DNA of 8,767 bases from Hyphomicrobium sp. (lineage in GTDB: Bacteria; Pseudomonadota; Alphaproteobacteria; Rhizobiales; Hyphomicrobiaceae): positions 1 through 8,767 of the forward strand of contig JAUVPN010000096.1 of the NCBI GenBank assembly GCA_030598645.1, in the 5' to 3' direction. Of this stretch, positions 1 through 6,561 are shown piece after piece. The position numbers were made by a program, and so were the translations under genes. The number at the start of each line of letters is the position of its first letter. Positions within the stretch are counted from its first letter, which is position 1. A model generated the notes under the pieces. It searched no databases and was not told the origin of the DNA. It worked only from the letters and a program-made list of their open reading frames with translations.

Positions 1-321
1 GCGCTCCTTACCGACGGCCGGTTCTCGGGTGCGACACGCGGATTTTGTGTTGGGCATGTCGGTCCCGAAGCTGCCGTCGGCGGCCCCATCGGTCTTCTCA
101 AGGATGGAGACATCATCAGTATGAACGCAGAGAAGGGCACGCTCGACGTGGAAGTTAACGCGGCAGAGCTTGAGGCACGTAGGATAGCTTGGAAGGCCCT
201 ACCAAATGCCTATCAAAGCGGTGCCTTAAGGAAATACGCTGAGCAAGTGGGATCCGCGCGCAAGGGCGCCGTCACCCACGCTGGCGCAAAAGCGGAAGTG
301 GTCTGTTATGCAGATATTTGA
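1..321 (+). CDS. ilvD: dihydroxy-acid dehydratase, C-terminal part (5' end outside window)
   Basis: IlvD dehydrates 2,3-dihydroxy-isovalerate and -methylvalerate to the 2-oxo acids in valine, isoleucine and pantothenate precursor synthesis; it is a cytosolic Fe-S enzyme. Frame 1 is open from the first base and ends at the TGA at 319-321, giving 106 residues, roughly the last fifth of a protein usually about 560-615 residues long. The segment begins with [14 protein letters not shown], which fits the second IlvD/Edd family signature (TDGRFSG), and continues with [16 protein letters not shown] and a DGDII segment, all typical of the IlvD C-terminal domain. The related Edd (6-phosphogluconate dehydratase) shares the fold, but the GHVGPEA stretch favours IlvD. 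The ATG at 121 is an internal methionine, not the start. The last 14 nt overlap the start of the next gene. Confidence 0.95.
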   Translation, partial: ALLTDGRFSGATRGFCVGHVGPEAAVGGPIGLLKDGDIISMNAEKGTLDVEVNAAELEARRIAWKALPNAYQSGALRKYAEQVGSARKGAVTHAGAKAEVVCYADI

Positions 322-1324
322 GAAGCCGATTTCGAGTCTAGTGGCAGCAGGGTTGCTACTCTGCACCGCAGCGGCCTATGCTCTCGCAGGCACAACGTAT
401 CGTTCGCCTCAGGACGCGCTCGATCAAGGCATTGGCGCCTTCAATAGCGGATACTACGAAATTGCCATACCCGCTCTTGAATACGCCTCCGATGCGCATT
501 TATTCCTCGCACCTTACTATTTGGCGCGCATCTATTCCGACAACAACAGCTCTCAAACTGATCACGCCAAAGCCTACGAACTGTATCTAAAGATGGCGGA
601 CGAGCACACCGACGTCGATCCCGATGACGAGCGGCGTGCGCCTTACGTTGCCAAGGCGATGACGCGAATTGCCAGCTACCTTCTCACTGGGCTGCCTGCG
701 GTTGGCCTTAAGGCGGACTCCAGCATTGCGGTAGAATACTTGCGCGAAGCCGCGCAGTTCTTCCGCGATGAGGACGCCCAATTCGAACTCGCAAAGCTTT
801 ATTTGCGCGGCGATGGCATCGAAAGTGACGTCCCGTATGCAAAGCACTGGTTGTCGGTTCTGAGCCAAAAAGGTCACGCGGGAGCGCAAGCATTCCTTGC
901 CGATCTATTGTGGCGCGGCAAATTCATGGAGCGCGATCCGGTGCGCGCACTGGCGCTGATCTCGGTTTCCGTCGCCAATGCTCCGCCTTACGAGCGTGTT
1001 TGGATCGAGGACATCTACCAAAACATCTATTGCGGAGCGGGGGATGGTATTCGCAAGCAGGCCACCGGCATTGTCGCTGATTGGCGCACCCGTTACGGGC
1101 GCAAGCCAGATATGCGTGACCGCTCAGGGCTCGGTCTTTTGAGCGTGCATGTGGAACGCACATGCGGAGATGGAGAGCCCGTCCCTTTTGATATGGGAGT
1201 GGCCGCAATCAAACCGCCGCCAGTTCCAGTGCGGGTGCCGGGGTCGCGTACATTTATGAAGGGCTCCTCAGGCGTGGGTCTGCGTGAAATTGGGACTGAC
1301 TTTGCACCTCAGCAGGCGCGCTAG
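308..1324 (+). CDS. exported Sel1-like repeat protein
   Basis: 338 residues. The N-terminus has a positively charged start, a hydrophobic stretch (about residues 8-24) and an AYALA-G signal-peptidase-I-like site near residue 27, so export to the periplasm is expected. LLLC at 16-19 is a poor lipobox because Leu precedes Cys. Sel1/TPR-type helical repeats are visible at about 66-101 ([10 protein letters not shown]...AYELYLKMA), 154-190 ([14 protein letters not shown]...[13 protein letters not shown]) and 191-225 ([14 protein letters not shown]...ALALISV). The C-terminal 60 residues are Pro/Gly-rich and have no recognisable domain. Sel1 repeats generally form protein-binding solenoids; the partner here is unknown. 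The ATG overlaps the ilvD stop by 14 nt and has a GGAAG about 9 nt upstream, which suggests translation from the same transcript. ExoR of rhizobia is also a periplasmic Sel1 protein, but I have no sequence evidence for orthology. Confidence 0.85.
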   Translation: MQIFEKPISSLVAAGLLLCTAAAYALAGTTYRSPQDALDQGIGAFNSGYYEIAIPALEYASDAHLFLAPYYLARIYSDNNSSQTDHAKAYELYLKMADEHTDVDPDDERRAPYVAKAMTRIASYLLTGLPAVGLKADSSIAVEYLREAAQFFRDEDAQFELAKLYLRGDGIESDVPYAKHWLSVLSQKGHAGAQAFLADLLWRGKFMERDPVRALALISVSVANAPPYERVWIEDIYQNIYCGAGDGIRKQATGIVADWRTRYGRKPDMRDRSGLGLLSVHVERTCGDGEPVPFDMGVAAIKPPPVPVRVPGSRTFMKGSSGVGLREIGTDFAPQQAR

Positions 1325-1353
1325 CATACCAAGACAGCAACAGCTAATCGTTC

Positions 1354-1371
1354 TGCCGTGGCGCGACGGCA
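1354..1371. terminator. perfect hairpin between convergent genes, possible bidirectional terminator
   Basis: TGCCGT, a 6-nt loop (GGCGCG) and ACGGCA form a perfect 6-bp stem in the 48-nt gap between the convergent Sel1 and MFS stop codons. No T-run follows on either strand, so it is not a textbook Rho-independent terminator. Its position is the main argument. Confidence 0.4.
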
Positions 1372-1372
1372 C

Positions 1373-2842
1373 TCATTCAGCTGCAGCAAGTGGCCGCGCG
1401 ACCGTCTCTAACGGCTTGCGCTCAGCAGCCACCGCCCAGCGCAGCGCGATCGCACCAGCCATGATCATGAGGATTGCGCCGATCAAGTAGCCGGCAAATA
1501 CATGTCCACGTGAACCTGTTTCGATCAGCGCGCCGAATAAGGTCGGACCTACAACGCCGCCGACACCTGTTCCCACCGCGTAGAAGAAGGCAATTGCCAG
1601 CGCCCGTATCTCCAGCGGAAACGTTTCACTGACGGTAAGGTATGCTGCGCTTGCCGCGGCTGAGGCAAAGAAGAAGATAATCATCCACGCGATGGTTAGA
1701 CCCTCTGCTGAGAAGATGTCCTGTGCAAAGAGATATCCCGCGCCCGCGAGCAATATGCCGGATAGAGTATAGGTAAAACACAGCATCGTGCGACGGCCGA
1801 TGGTATCAAACAACCTACCGAGCAAAACCGGACCAAGAAAATTTCCCAACGCAAATGGCAAGATGTACCATCCCACTTCATCGGCGGGGATGTCATAGAA
1901 GTCGGTCAAAACCAGCGCATAGGTGAAAAAGATGGCGTTATAGAAAAAGGCTTGCGCAACCATCAGGCTCAAGCCCACCAGCGTGCGCTGTCGTTGCGCT
2001 CCAAAGAGTGTCGCCGCGACTTCCCTTAGCGGCGTGTGTTTGCGTGAGTGTAGGCGTATCTTGGGAAACGGCCCCTCCGAGAGTTTATGGCCTTGCTTAA
2101 CAAGCTTGGCCTCGATGCCGGCCACGATTGCTTCGGCCTCTTTCGCGCGCCCATGGACGACCAGCCAGCGTGGACTTTCGGGGATCCACATTCGCATGAA
2201 GAAGATGACGATGCTGAGCAGTGAGCCGATGAGGAAGGCCGCGCGCCAGCCGAGATCTTGGCCAAGGACAGCAGGATCAAGCAGAATGATTGTGGCCCCG
2301 GCCCCCATCGCTGCGCCAATCCAGAAGCTGCCGTTGATGATGAGGTCGGTCCAGCCGCGCACTCGAGCCGGCACCAGTTCCTGAATAGTCGAGTTGATGG
2401 CAGTGTATTCGCCGCCGATCCCGGCACCGGTAAGAAAACGGAAGAGGGCGAAGCTCCATAGGTTCCAGGAAAACGCCGTCGCCGCTGTGGCGAAGAGATA
2501 GACAGTAAGCGTGATGAAAAACAGTTTTTTGCGCCCCCAGCGGTCCGTAAGCCAGCCAAAGAACACCGCGCCAAGGACCGCCCCCGCGAGATAAGCACTG
2601 CTTGCAAGACCGATCTCGGTGTTGCTGAACTGAAGCACAGGGCTTTCCTTCAAAGCCCCGGCGACGGAGCCAGCCAGGGTCACCTCAAGCCCATCAAGGA
2701 TCCAAGTGACGCCGAGCGCTATAACGACGAGCGTGTGGAACGGCCCCCAGGGAAGGCGGTCGAGGCGTGAAGGCAGATCGGTCTCTACGATCCCGCCGGG
2801 CGTGTCGTTGGTCAACTCACCCATCCAGAGCCGAACTCCCAT
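1373..2842 (-). CDS. MFS transporter, sugar/metabolite symporter-like
   Basis: A 12-helix major facilitator superfamily permease of the inner membrane. From the ATG at 2842 it has 489 residues. Visible landmarks are canonical motif A between TM2 and TM3 (GWLTDRWGRKK, about residues 96-106), GGEYT in TM4 (about 143-147), a PESPRWL at the end of TM6 (about 221-227) as in sugar-porter and metabolite/H+ symporter families, a long cytoplasmic loop, and a second-half motif GRLFDTIGRR. The substrate cannot be read from the sequence. Start choice: ATG 2842 has AGGA 6 nt upstream and overlaps the macro gene by 26 nt; ATG 2824 would give the compact overlap ATGGGTGA (8 nt) but only a distant GGGAG. An in-frame ATG at 2905 adds a polar 21-residue extension unlike an MFS N-terminus. 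The gene is co-directional with, and probably translationally coupled to, the macro-domain gene. Confidence 0.9.
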   Translation of the reverse strand: MGVRLWMGELTNDTPGGIVETDLPSRLDRLPWGPFHTLVVIALGVTWILDGLEVTLAGSVAGALKESPVLQFSNTEIGLASSAYLAGAVLGAVFFGWLTDRWGRKKLFFITLTVYLFATAATAFSWNLWSFALFRFLTGAGIGGEYTAINSTIQELVPARVRGWTDLIINGSFWIGAAMGAGATIILLDPAVLGQDLGWRAAFLIGSLLSIVIFFMRMWIPESPRWLVVHGRAKEAEAIVAGIEAKLVKQGHKLSEGPFPKIRLHSRKHTPLREVAATLFGAQRQRTLVGLSLMVAQAFFYNAIFFTYALVLTDFYDIPADEVGWYILPFALGNFLGPVLLGRLFDTIGRRTMLCFTYTLSGILLAGAGYLFAQDIFSAEGLTIAWMIIFFFASAAASAAYLTVSETFPLEIRALAIAFFYAVGTGVGGVVGPTLFGALIETGSRGHVFAGYLIGAILMIMAGAIALRWAVAAERKPLETVARPLAAAE

Positions 2843-3377
2843 TGGAGTTCCTGCGTGCTTCCAGGCAAGCGCGCAGGCAGTCTGCTGTTTTTGCATCAAA
2901 CGCAACGAGTTTTATTTGGAGGCTGAGGACACCGGATTCCTCTGAGCATACGTCGATCGCCTCGCGGCACGCTGCTTCCAGTGGGTAGCCATAGATTCCT
3001 GTGCTGATGGCGGGAAGCGCAATCGAGGCGCACCCGTGGTATGCGCCGAGCCGCAGCGCAGAGGCATAGGCCGAACGCAACAAACGGCGTGCTTCGGCGG
3101 GGGAGTGGCTGGCATACACGGGGCCGACCGAATGGATGATGTGCTTGGTCGTCGCGATATCGAAGGCGGGCGTGATTACTGCTGAGCCGGTGAGACATTG
3201 GCCAAGATCCTTGCAGACCTGAGTCAACTTCTCCATTCCGGCCGCGCGAAAAATGGCGCCGCACACGCCACCACCGGCACGCAATTCACTGTTGGCGGCG
3301 TTGACGATGGCGTCCGCCACAACGGTCGTGATGTCGGCCTCGACAACATCGACGCTGCCGGTTCCAGTCTGCAGCAT
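2817..3377 (-). CDS. macro-domain protein (ADP-ribose/O-acetyl-ADP-ribose binding; YmdB/MacroD-like)
   Basis: 186 residues, a single macro domain covering almost the whole protein. Macro domains bind ADP-ribose and related nucleotides; the YmdB/MacroD class hydrolyses O-acetyl-ADP-ribose and removes mono-ADP-ribose from proteins. Visible elements: the adenine-site Asp in EADIT (D15), AIVNAANSEL (N26 and N29), the Gly-rich loop AGGGVCGAIFRAAG (34-47), GSAVIT (64-69), IIHSVGPVY (80-88) and ALPAISTGIYGYP (120-132). Oddity: in E. coli YmdB the loop reads GGGGVDGAIHRAAG; here Asp is Cys39 and His is Phe43. The former position is implicated in catalysis in YmdB/MacroD enzymes, so activity may differ or the protein may be a reader. 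The ATG has only a weak purine tract (AAGAGAAAAA) upstream. Its stop lies inside the MFS gene's start, so the two probably form an operon. Confidence 0.9.
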   Translation of the reverse strand: MLQTGTGSVDVVEADITTVVADAIVNAANSELRAGGGVCGAIFRAAGMEKLTQVCKDLGQCLTGSAVITPAFDIATTKHIIHSVGPVYASHSPAEARRLLRSAYASALRLGAYHGCASIALPAISTGIYGYPLEAACREAIDVCSEESGVLSLQIKLVAFDAKTADCLRACLEARRNSNGSSALDG

Positions 3378-3665
3378 GGCGTGCTTTTTCTCTTAGAATG
3401 TTGTCGTCTGATTGCAGTGTCCGTTAGCGCGCGCATGAAATTGCTATCACCACTGTCCATGTCGGCGAGTGAGCGGCAATGGAGGACGGCCTCTTCGTCT
3501 CGTTCCAGAGCTTTGTGTTTGTACCAGATAAAGTCGAGCGGTGGCGCGGCAGGTGTGCTCCGCTCGTGCGGGGTAGATGGTCCAAGCTCAAGACATCTTA
3601 AACAAGCCAGAGTCCGTCGCTAGACGGCCTGTTACTGGTGATGAACAGGAGGAGTTGAGCAGGGA
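3378..3665 (-). other. 288-nt stretch without a confident gene; start-less open frame, possible remnant
   Basis: On the minus strand a frame is open from 3619 (just after a TAG at 3620-3622) to a stop ending at 3224, running out of frame into the macro gene. It has no ATG, GTG or TTG in its first 53 codons; the first ATG is at 3460. The part at about 3535-3400 reads like genuine protein (PPLDFIWYKHKALERDEEAV, then HCRSLADMDSGDSNFMRALT), with reasonable codon choice. This could be the decayed end of a gene, or chance in GC-rich DNA. The macro promoter is expected here, but I cannot place its -35 and -10 boxes. Confidence 0.25.
3628..3649 (-). terminator. inverted repeat downstream of the small exported protein gene
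   Basis: CCTGTT, a 10-nt loop and AACAGG give a perfect 6-bp stem 16 nt past the end of the minus-strand gene ending at 3666. No T-tract follows, so this is a weak terminator candidate based on placement. Confidence 0.25.
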
Positions 3666-4130
3666 TTAGCGCTTGCGTAGTCTGAGCGACGCCGACGCGC
3701 CGTTGCCGGCCAAGCTCACACTCTGGCTGCGGCCGCGCACTACGACACGGATCGTACCCGAAATGTTATAATCAGAGTTGTAGAAAGTCCCCCGGTAGCG
3801 ACCAGAGGAAAGTCTGTAGACCGTCGCCGTCTGCGAGGCCCTGCCCCCGCTCGTGGCGCAGGTCGCCCGCAGCCTATAGCTGTTCGAGGAGGCTTTGCTG
3901 TAGCGCGCCCTGCATCGCGCCTTCTCTCTCGCACCGGAAGCCAGCGAAAGCCAGCCGCCCCCGCTCCATGAGCCAGTAAGGCCCGGATCGGCTTCACCAG
4001 TGCTTACAAGGCTTGCAACGCCAATTGTAACAAGGGTTACGATGGCAAATTTACGTGCCATCTTCCGCCAAGAAGCCGCGCCAGTGCGGGCCATCAAAGA
4101 AAATCGTCGGTGCGCAACTTCTCTAGACAT
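3666..4130 (-). CDS. small exported Ser/Arg/Gly-rich protein of unknown function
   Basis: From ATG 4130 the product has 154 residues. A hydrophobic segment (FAIVTLVTIGVASLVS) followed by TGEA-DPG looks like a signal peptide, so the mature protein of about 108 residues is probably periplasmic or secreted. The mature part opens with GLTGSWSGGGWLSLASG, has two Cys (in RCRAR and RATCAT) that could pair in the periplasm, then a Tyr/Ser/Arg-rich, probably beta-rich region (YRLSSGRYRGTFYNSDYNIS) and ends in RLRKR. Net charge is strongly basic. I recall similar unnamed alphaproteobacterial proteins but know no function. Start choice: ATG 4130 has AAGG 7 nt upstream but gives a long, Arg-rich n-region; ATG 4061 (MARKFAIV) gives a standard signal peptide with a poorer ribosome site. 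The frame is also open to an ATG at 4196. Confidence 0.7.
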   Translation of the reverse strand: MSREVAHRRFSLMARTGAASWRKMARKFAIVTLVTIGVASLVSTGEADPGLTGSWSGGGWLSLASGAREKARCRARYSKASSNSYRLRATCATSGGRASQTATVYRLSSGRYRGTFYNSDYNISGTIRVVVRGRSQSVSLAGNGASASLRLRKR

Positions 4131-4233
4131 AACAGGACCTTTTGCAGTAGCCGAGGCTCTCAAAAAAAACACTACACTGATATTTCGGGTCTGCACACTC
4201 CATCCGCGTACAATTTGAACGGCCTCCGTTGCG

Positions 4234-4260
4234 AAACTAAACCGTCAAGCTTAATGACGG
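4234..4260 (-). terminator. likely Rho-independent terminator of the universal stress gene
   Basis: Read on the minus strand, CCGTCA, a 7-nt loop (TTAAGCT) and TGACGG (4260-4242) form a perfect 6-bp stem, followed at once by the T-rich tail TTTAGTTT. It lies about 84 nt past the stress protein's stop and upstream of the next minus-strand gene, where a terminator would insulate the two. The stem is short and the tail interrupted, so it may be a weak terminator. Confidence 0.55.
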
Positions 4261-4343
4261 AGCGCCGGTTGGTCAGACAACTGCGGGGACAGAGAAATAA
4301 TCCGCGCGGCCGTGTCGGTACAGCTGCGACCGTTAAAAACGCA

Positions 4344-5186
4344 TTACCACGCTTTGGTGACAAGAACGTCAACGGGCGGATCGCTCAGCAGGTTGCCCGC
4401 CACGGTGCCGATAAGAGCTTGTCGCAAGCCAGATCGCCCGTGAGAGCCAATGGCAAGAAAGTCCGGCTTTAGGCGTGCGACTTGATCACGAATGACGCCG
4501 AGGATATCGCCATCTTTGACATGGAACGTAACTCGCAATCCCGCTGTGCCGAGCTTTTCTGCATGCGCGCGGATGTCTTTTTCGAGAGCAACCTTAAAAT
4601 TTTGTTCTTGCGCTCGGCGGATTTGAGTTTGGGACTCAGAGTCTAACAGCCCCTTGAAGGGAACGTGGACGGTGTGGAGTAAGTGAAAGTCGGCGTCTGG
4701 TGCAATGGCGGCGGCGCACTCGAGCGCGCGCCGAGACGCAGGCGAATTGTCGGTCGCGACCAGAACTCGCTCATAGCCATGCGCGACTGGGTCCTTGACG
4801 AGCAATACAGGCAAATTGCCGAGGCGAATAACGCGTTCCGCTGTCGTCCCGCGAAAGAGCTCATGTGCTGAATGGCGGGTGATGCCAAGCACGATCAGCT
4901 CTGCGCCGGTTTCTTGGGCGTGGCGAAGGATCTCGTCGAGGTCGTGCCCGCGGATGATTCCGATTTCAGGATTCACATCGGCAGTTGATGTTAGCGATCT
5001 AAGGAGCTGGTCGATGGTTGTCCGGGCACTCGCTTGGTAGTCCTCAGCGATGTTTGCGGGCACTGTTTTACTGACAATATGGATCACATTAAGCGTAGCG
5101 CCTAGCTTGTGGGCTAGCGCCACGGCACGTTGTAATGCGCGGTCGGACCGGGCGGAAAGATCGGTAGCTACGAGCAGCTTTTTCAT
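4344..5186 (-). CDS. tandem-domain universal stress protein (UspA family)
   Basis: 280 residues, two UspA domains in tandem (about 1-132 and 137-280), a soluble cytoplasmic protein. Each domain opens with the typical strand and Asp (KKLLVATDLS; ERVLVATDNS). The second carries the full ATP-binding signature G-2x-G-9x-G-T: GSHG at 247-250, then G260-T261. The first is degenerate: GITRHS at 101-106 lacks the second Gly and is one residue shorter before G113-T114, so probably only the C-terminal half binds nucleotide. Such proteins are induced by starvation, oxygen limitation or energy stress, and several alphaproteobacterial ones are controlled by FNR/FixK-type regulators. ATG 5186 is supported by AAGG about 8 nt upstream. 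The gene is divergent from a permease across a gap with an FNR/FixK-like site and is followed by a likely terminator, so it is probably monocistronic. Confidence 0.93.
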   Translation of the reverse strand: MKKLLVATDLSARSDRALQRAVALAHKLGATLNVIHIVSKTVPANIAEDYQASARTTIDQLLRSLTSTADVNPEIGIIRGHDLDEILRHAQETGAELIVLGITRHSAHELFRGTTAERVIRLGNLPVLLVKDPVAHGYERVLVATDNSPASRRALECAAAIAPDADFHLLHTVHVPFKGLLDSESQTQIRRAQEQNFKVALEKDIRAHAEKLGTAGLRVTFHVKDGDILGVIRDQVARLKPDFLAIGSHGRSGLRQALIGTVAGNLLSDPPVDVLVTKAW

Positions 5187-5262
5187 GGGTTTGCCTTACA
5201 CTACTTGATGTCTGTTTCACAAACCGTTTCCAACTAATGGGTTGGGCTGCGCATTAATTGTC

Positions 5263-5276
5263 TTGACGCGTATCAA
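5263..5276. promoter_or_regulatory. FNR/FixK-type (CRP-FNR family) binding site in a divergent promoter region
   Basis: TTGACGCGTATCAA matches the FNR/Anr/FixK consensus TTGAT-N4-ATCAA at 9 of 10 fixed bases (C for T at position 5). Its centre, 5269.5, is about 83 nt from the stress protein start and about 73 nt from the permease start. In the minus direction, a site centred at -41.5 would put a -10 near 5234-5239, where the minus strand reads CATTAG, a weak match, and leave a leader of about 40 nt. A match of this length is unlikely by chance in a short intergenic gap. TTGAC could alternatively be read as a sigma-70 -35 box. Confidence 0.65.
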
Positions 5277-5342
5277 GGCCGCAAGAATGGACGACGATAC
5301 CGTGGCCGCGCAAGCAGGTTTGGATCGAGTAGAGTGGGATCG

Positions 5343-6554
5343 ATGGAGCCGAAGGCCCAGCTGCAGCGAAAACTGACAATTTGGCTAGTCATCTTTTATG
5401 GCTTGGGTACAACAATTGGTGCCGGCATCTATGCATTGCTCGGTCAGATTGCGGGCGTGGCCGGCTATCATGCCCCGTGGTCCTTCCTGGTGGCAGCTGG
5501 ATTGGTCGCATTTACCGTTTCCTCTTACGCGGAGATGTCGTGCCGTTATCCTCGTGCAGCCGGGTCAGCGCTCTATGTGCGCGAAGGGCTCGGCTCGGTT
5601 CCACTATCGACAATCGTTGGGCTCTTCGTTGCGCTTGCCGGTTTGACGTCTGCGTCGGCATTGGTCAATGCGTTCGTTGGCTATCTGCAACAAATGATCA
5701 CTGTTGATGCAACGAGCGCGATCGTTCTGACGGTTCTGGTGATCGGTGGCATCGCGGCGATTGGGATCACCGAATCCGTTGCCGTTGCAAGCGTGATTAC
5801 CGTGATCGAGATTTTTGGCCTCATGCTCGTGGTGGGCGTCAATTACAAAAGTTTCGGCGCGCTCCCTGCGCATGTTGACGCGTTCGCGCTACCAGTGAAT
5901 TTGCATGGCTGGGGCCTCATTTTTTCCGGTGCGATGCTGGCTTTCTACGCGTTCCTTGGCTTTGAGGACATGGTGGTCATTGCTGAAGAAGTGCGGGACG
6001 TTAAGCGCAACCTGCCGCTTGCCATTTTTGTAACGTTGGCGATCACGACTGTACTTTATCTGCTCGTCGTGACCGTGGCGGTTCTCGCTATGCCTCCCCA
6101 GGAGCTGGCGGCAAGTGATGCCCCCTTAGCCGCGCTCTATGAGAGGGGTTCCGGCTCATCCCCGGCTCCCATTAACGCAATTGCTGGCCTGGCGATCATC
6201 AACGGTGCGCTTATTCAGCTGATCATGGCCTCACGCCTCTTATACGGATTGGCCTCCACGCAGCAGATCCCGACTGTATTTGCCTATGTCGATCCGCGCA
6301 CTCACACGCCGCTGATCACGACGGCTATGGTAACCGCAGTCACGCTACTTTTTAGTTTGCCGGGGACCTTAAAGGGGCTGGCCGAGGCCACATCGGCCAT
6401 CATGCTAATAGTATTTGCGTTAGTGAACCTCTCAGCCTGGCGCGTGAAACGCCGCAGGCCGGCTGAGGAGGGGCTTCCATTCATTCCCACGTGGGTTCCG
6501 CTGGGGGGGTTTATCGTTTCAATAGTATTCGCGGTCAGCCAGCTGTGGCCGTGA
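5343..6554 (+). CDS. APC-superfamily amino acid permease
   Basis: An inner-membrane amino acid/polyamine/organocation transporter. From ATG 5343 it has 403 residues, somewhat short for a family usually about 420-500 long, with 11-12 predicted membrane segments and a very short tail. The unwound TM1 motif GLGTTIGAGIYALLG (about 20-34) is the family substrate-binding signature; ESVAVASVITVIEIFGL precedes TM5; and GFEDMVVIAEEVRDVKRNLP (206-225) is the TM6/loop signature, with Phe-Glu in the substrate region and the conserved acidic AEE. The substrate is unknown, probably an amino acid. A GTG at 5334, in frame 9 nt upstream, is an alternative start. It is the only plus-strand gene here, divergent from the stress protein across the FNR/FixK-like site, and its stop is 7 nt from the convergent xthA stop. 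Confidence 0.9.
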   Translation: MEPKAQLQRKLTIWLVIFYGLGTTIGAGIYALLGQIAGVAGYHAPWSFLVAAGLVAFTVSSYAEMSCRYPRAAGSALYVREGLGSVPLSTIVGLFVALAGLTSASALVNAFVGYLQQMITVDATSAIVLTVLVIGGIAAIGITESVAVASVITVIEIFGLMLVVGVNYKSFGALPAHVDAFALPVNLHGWGLIFSGAMLAFYAFLGFEDMVVIAEEVRDVKRNLPLAIFVTLAITTVLYLLVVTVAVLAMPPQELAASDAPLAALYERGSGSSPAPINAIAGLAIINGALIQLIMASRLLYGLASTQQIPTVFAYVDPRTHTPLITTAMVTAVTLLFSLPGTLKGLAEATSAIMLIVFALVNLSAWRVKRRRPAEEGLPFIPTWVPLGGFIVSIVFAVSQLWP

Positions 6555-6561
6555 AACGACT

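Noticed and set aside
356..367. Possible lipoprotein signal (LLLC) in the Sel1 protein
   Set aside because: Leu directly before Cys does not fit a lipobox, and a better AYALA-G cleavage site follows.
1983..2607. Long open frames on both strands inside the MFS gene
   Set aside because: Shadows of a clearly conserved transporter in GC-rich DNA; Cys/Arg/Ser/Pro-rich with no domain.
3198..3623. 141-residue plus-strand open frame
   Set aside because: Its first part is antisense to the well-conserved macro domain, and the rest is low-complexity Ser/Arg-rich sequence.
3647..3654. Strong Shine-Dalgarno-like AGGAGGAG on the plus strand
   Set aside because: Only a five-codon frame (TTG to TAG) follows, and the next gene lies on the other strand.
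4162..4169. Run of eight A on the plus strand (T on the minus strand)
   Set aside because: No GC stem at the right place for a terminator on either strand, and no clear promoter boxes around it.
4110..4472. 120-residue plus-strand open frame across the stress protein's 3' end
   Set aside because: It is antisense to the conserved C-terminal Usp domain, crosses the putative terminator, and its product is Arg/Ser-rich without recognisable motifs.
4482..4499. Second FNR-like sequence (TTGATCACGAATGA)
   Set aside because: Its right half does not match ATCAA, and it lies inside the stress protein coding region.
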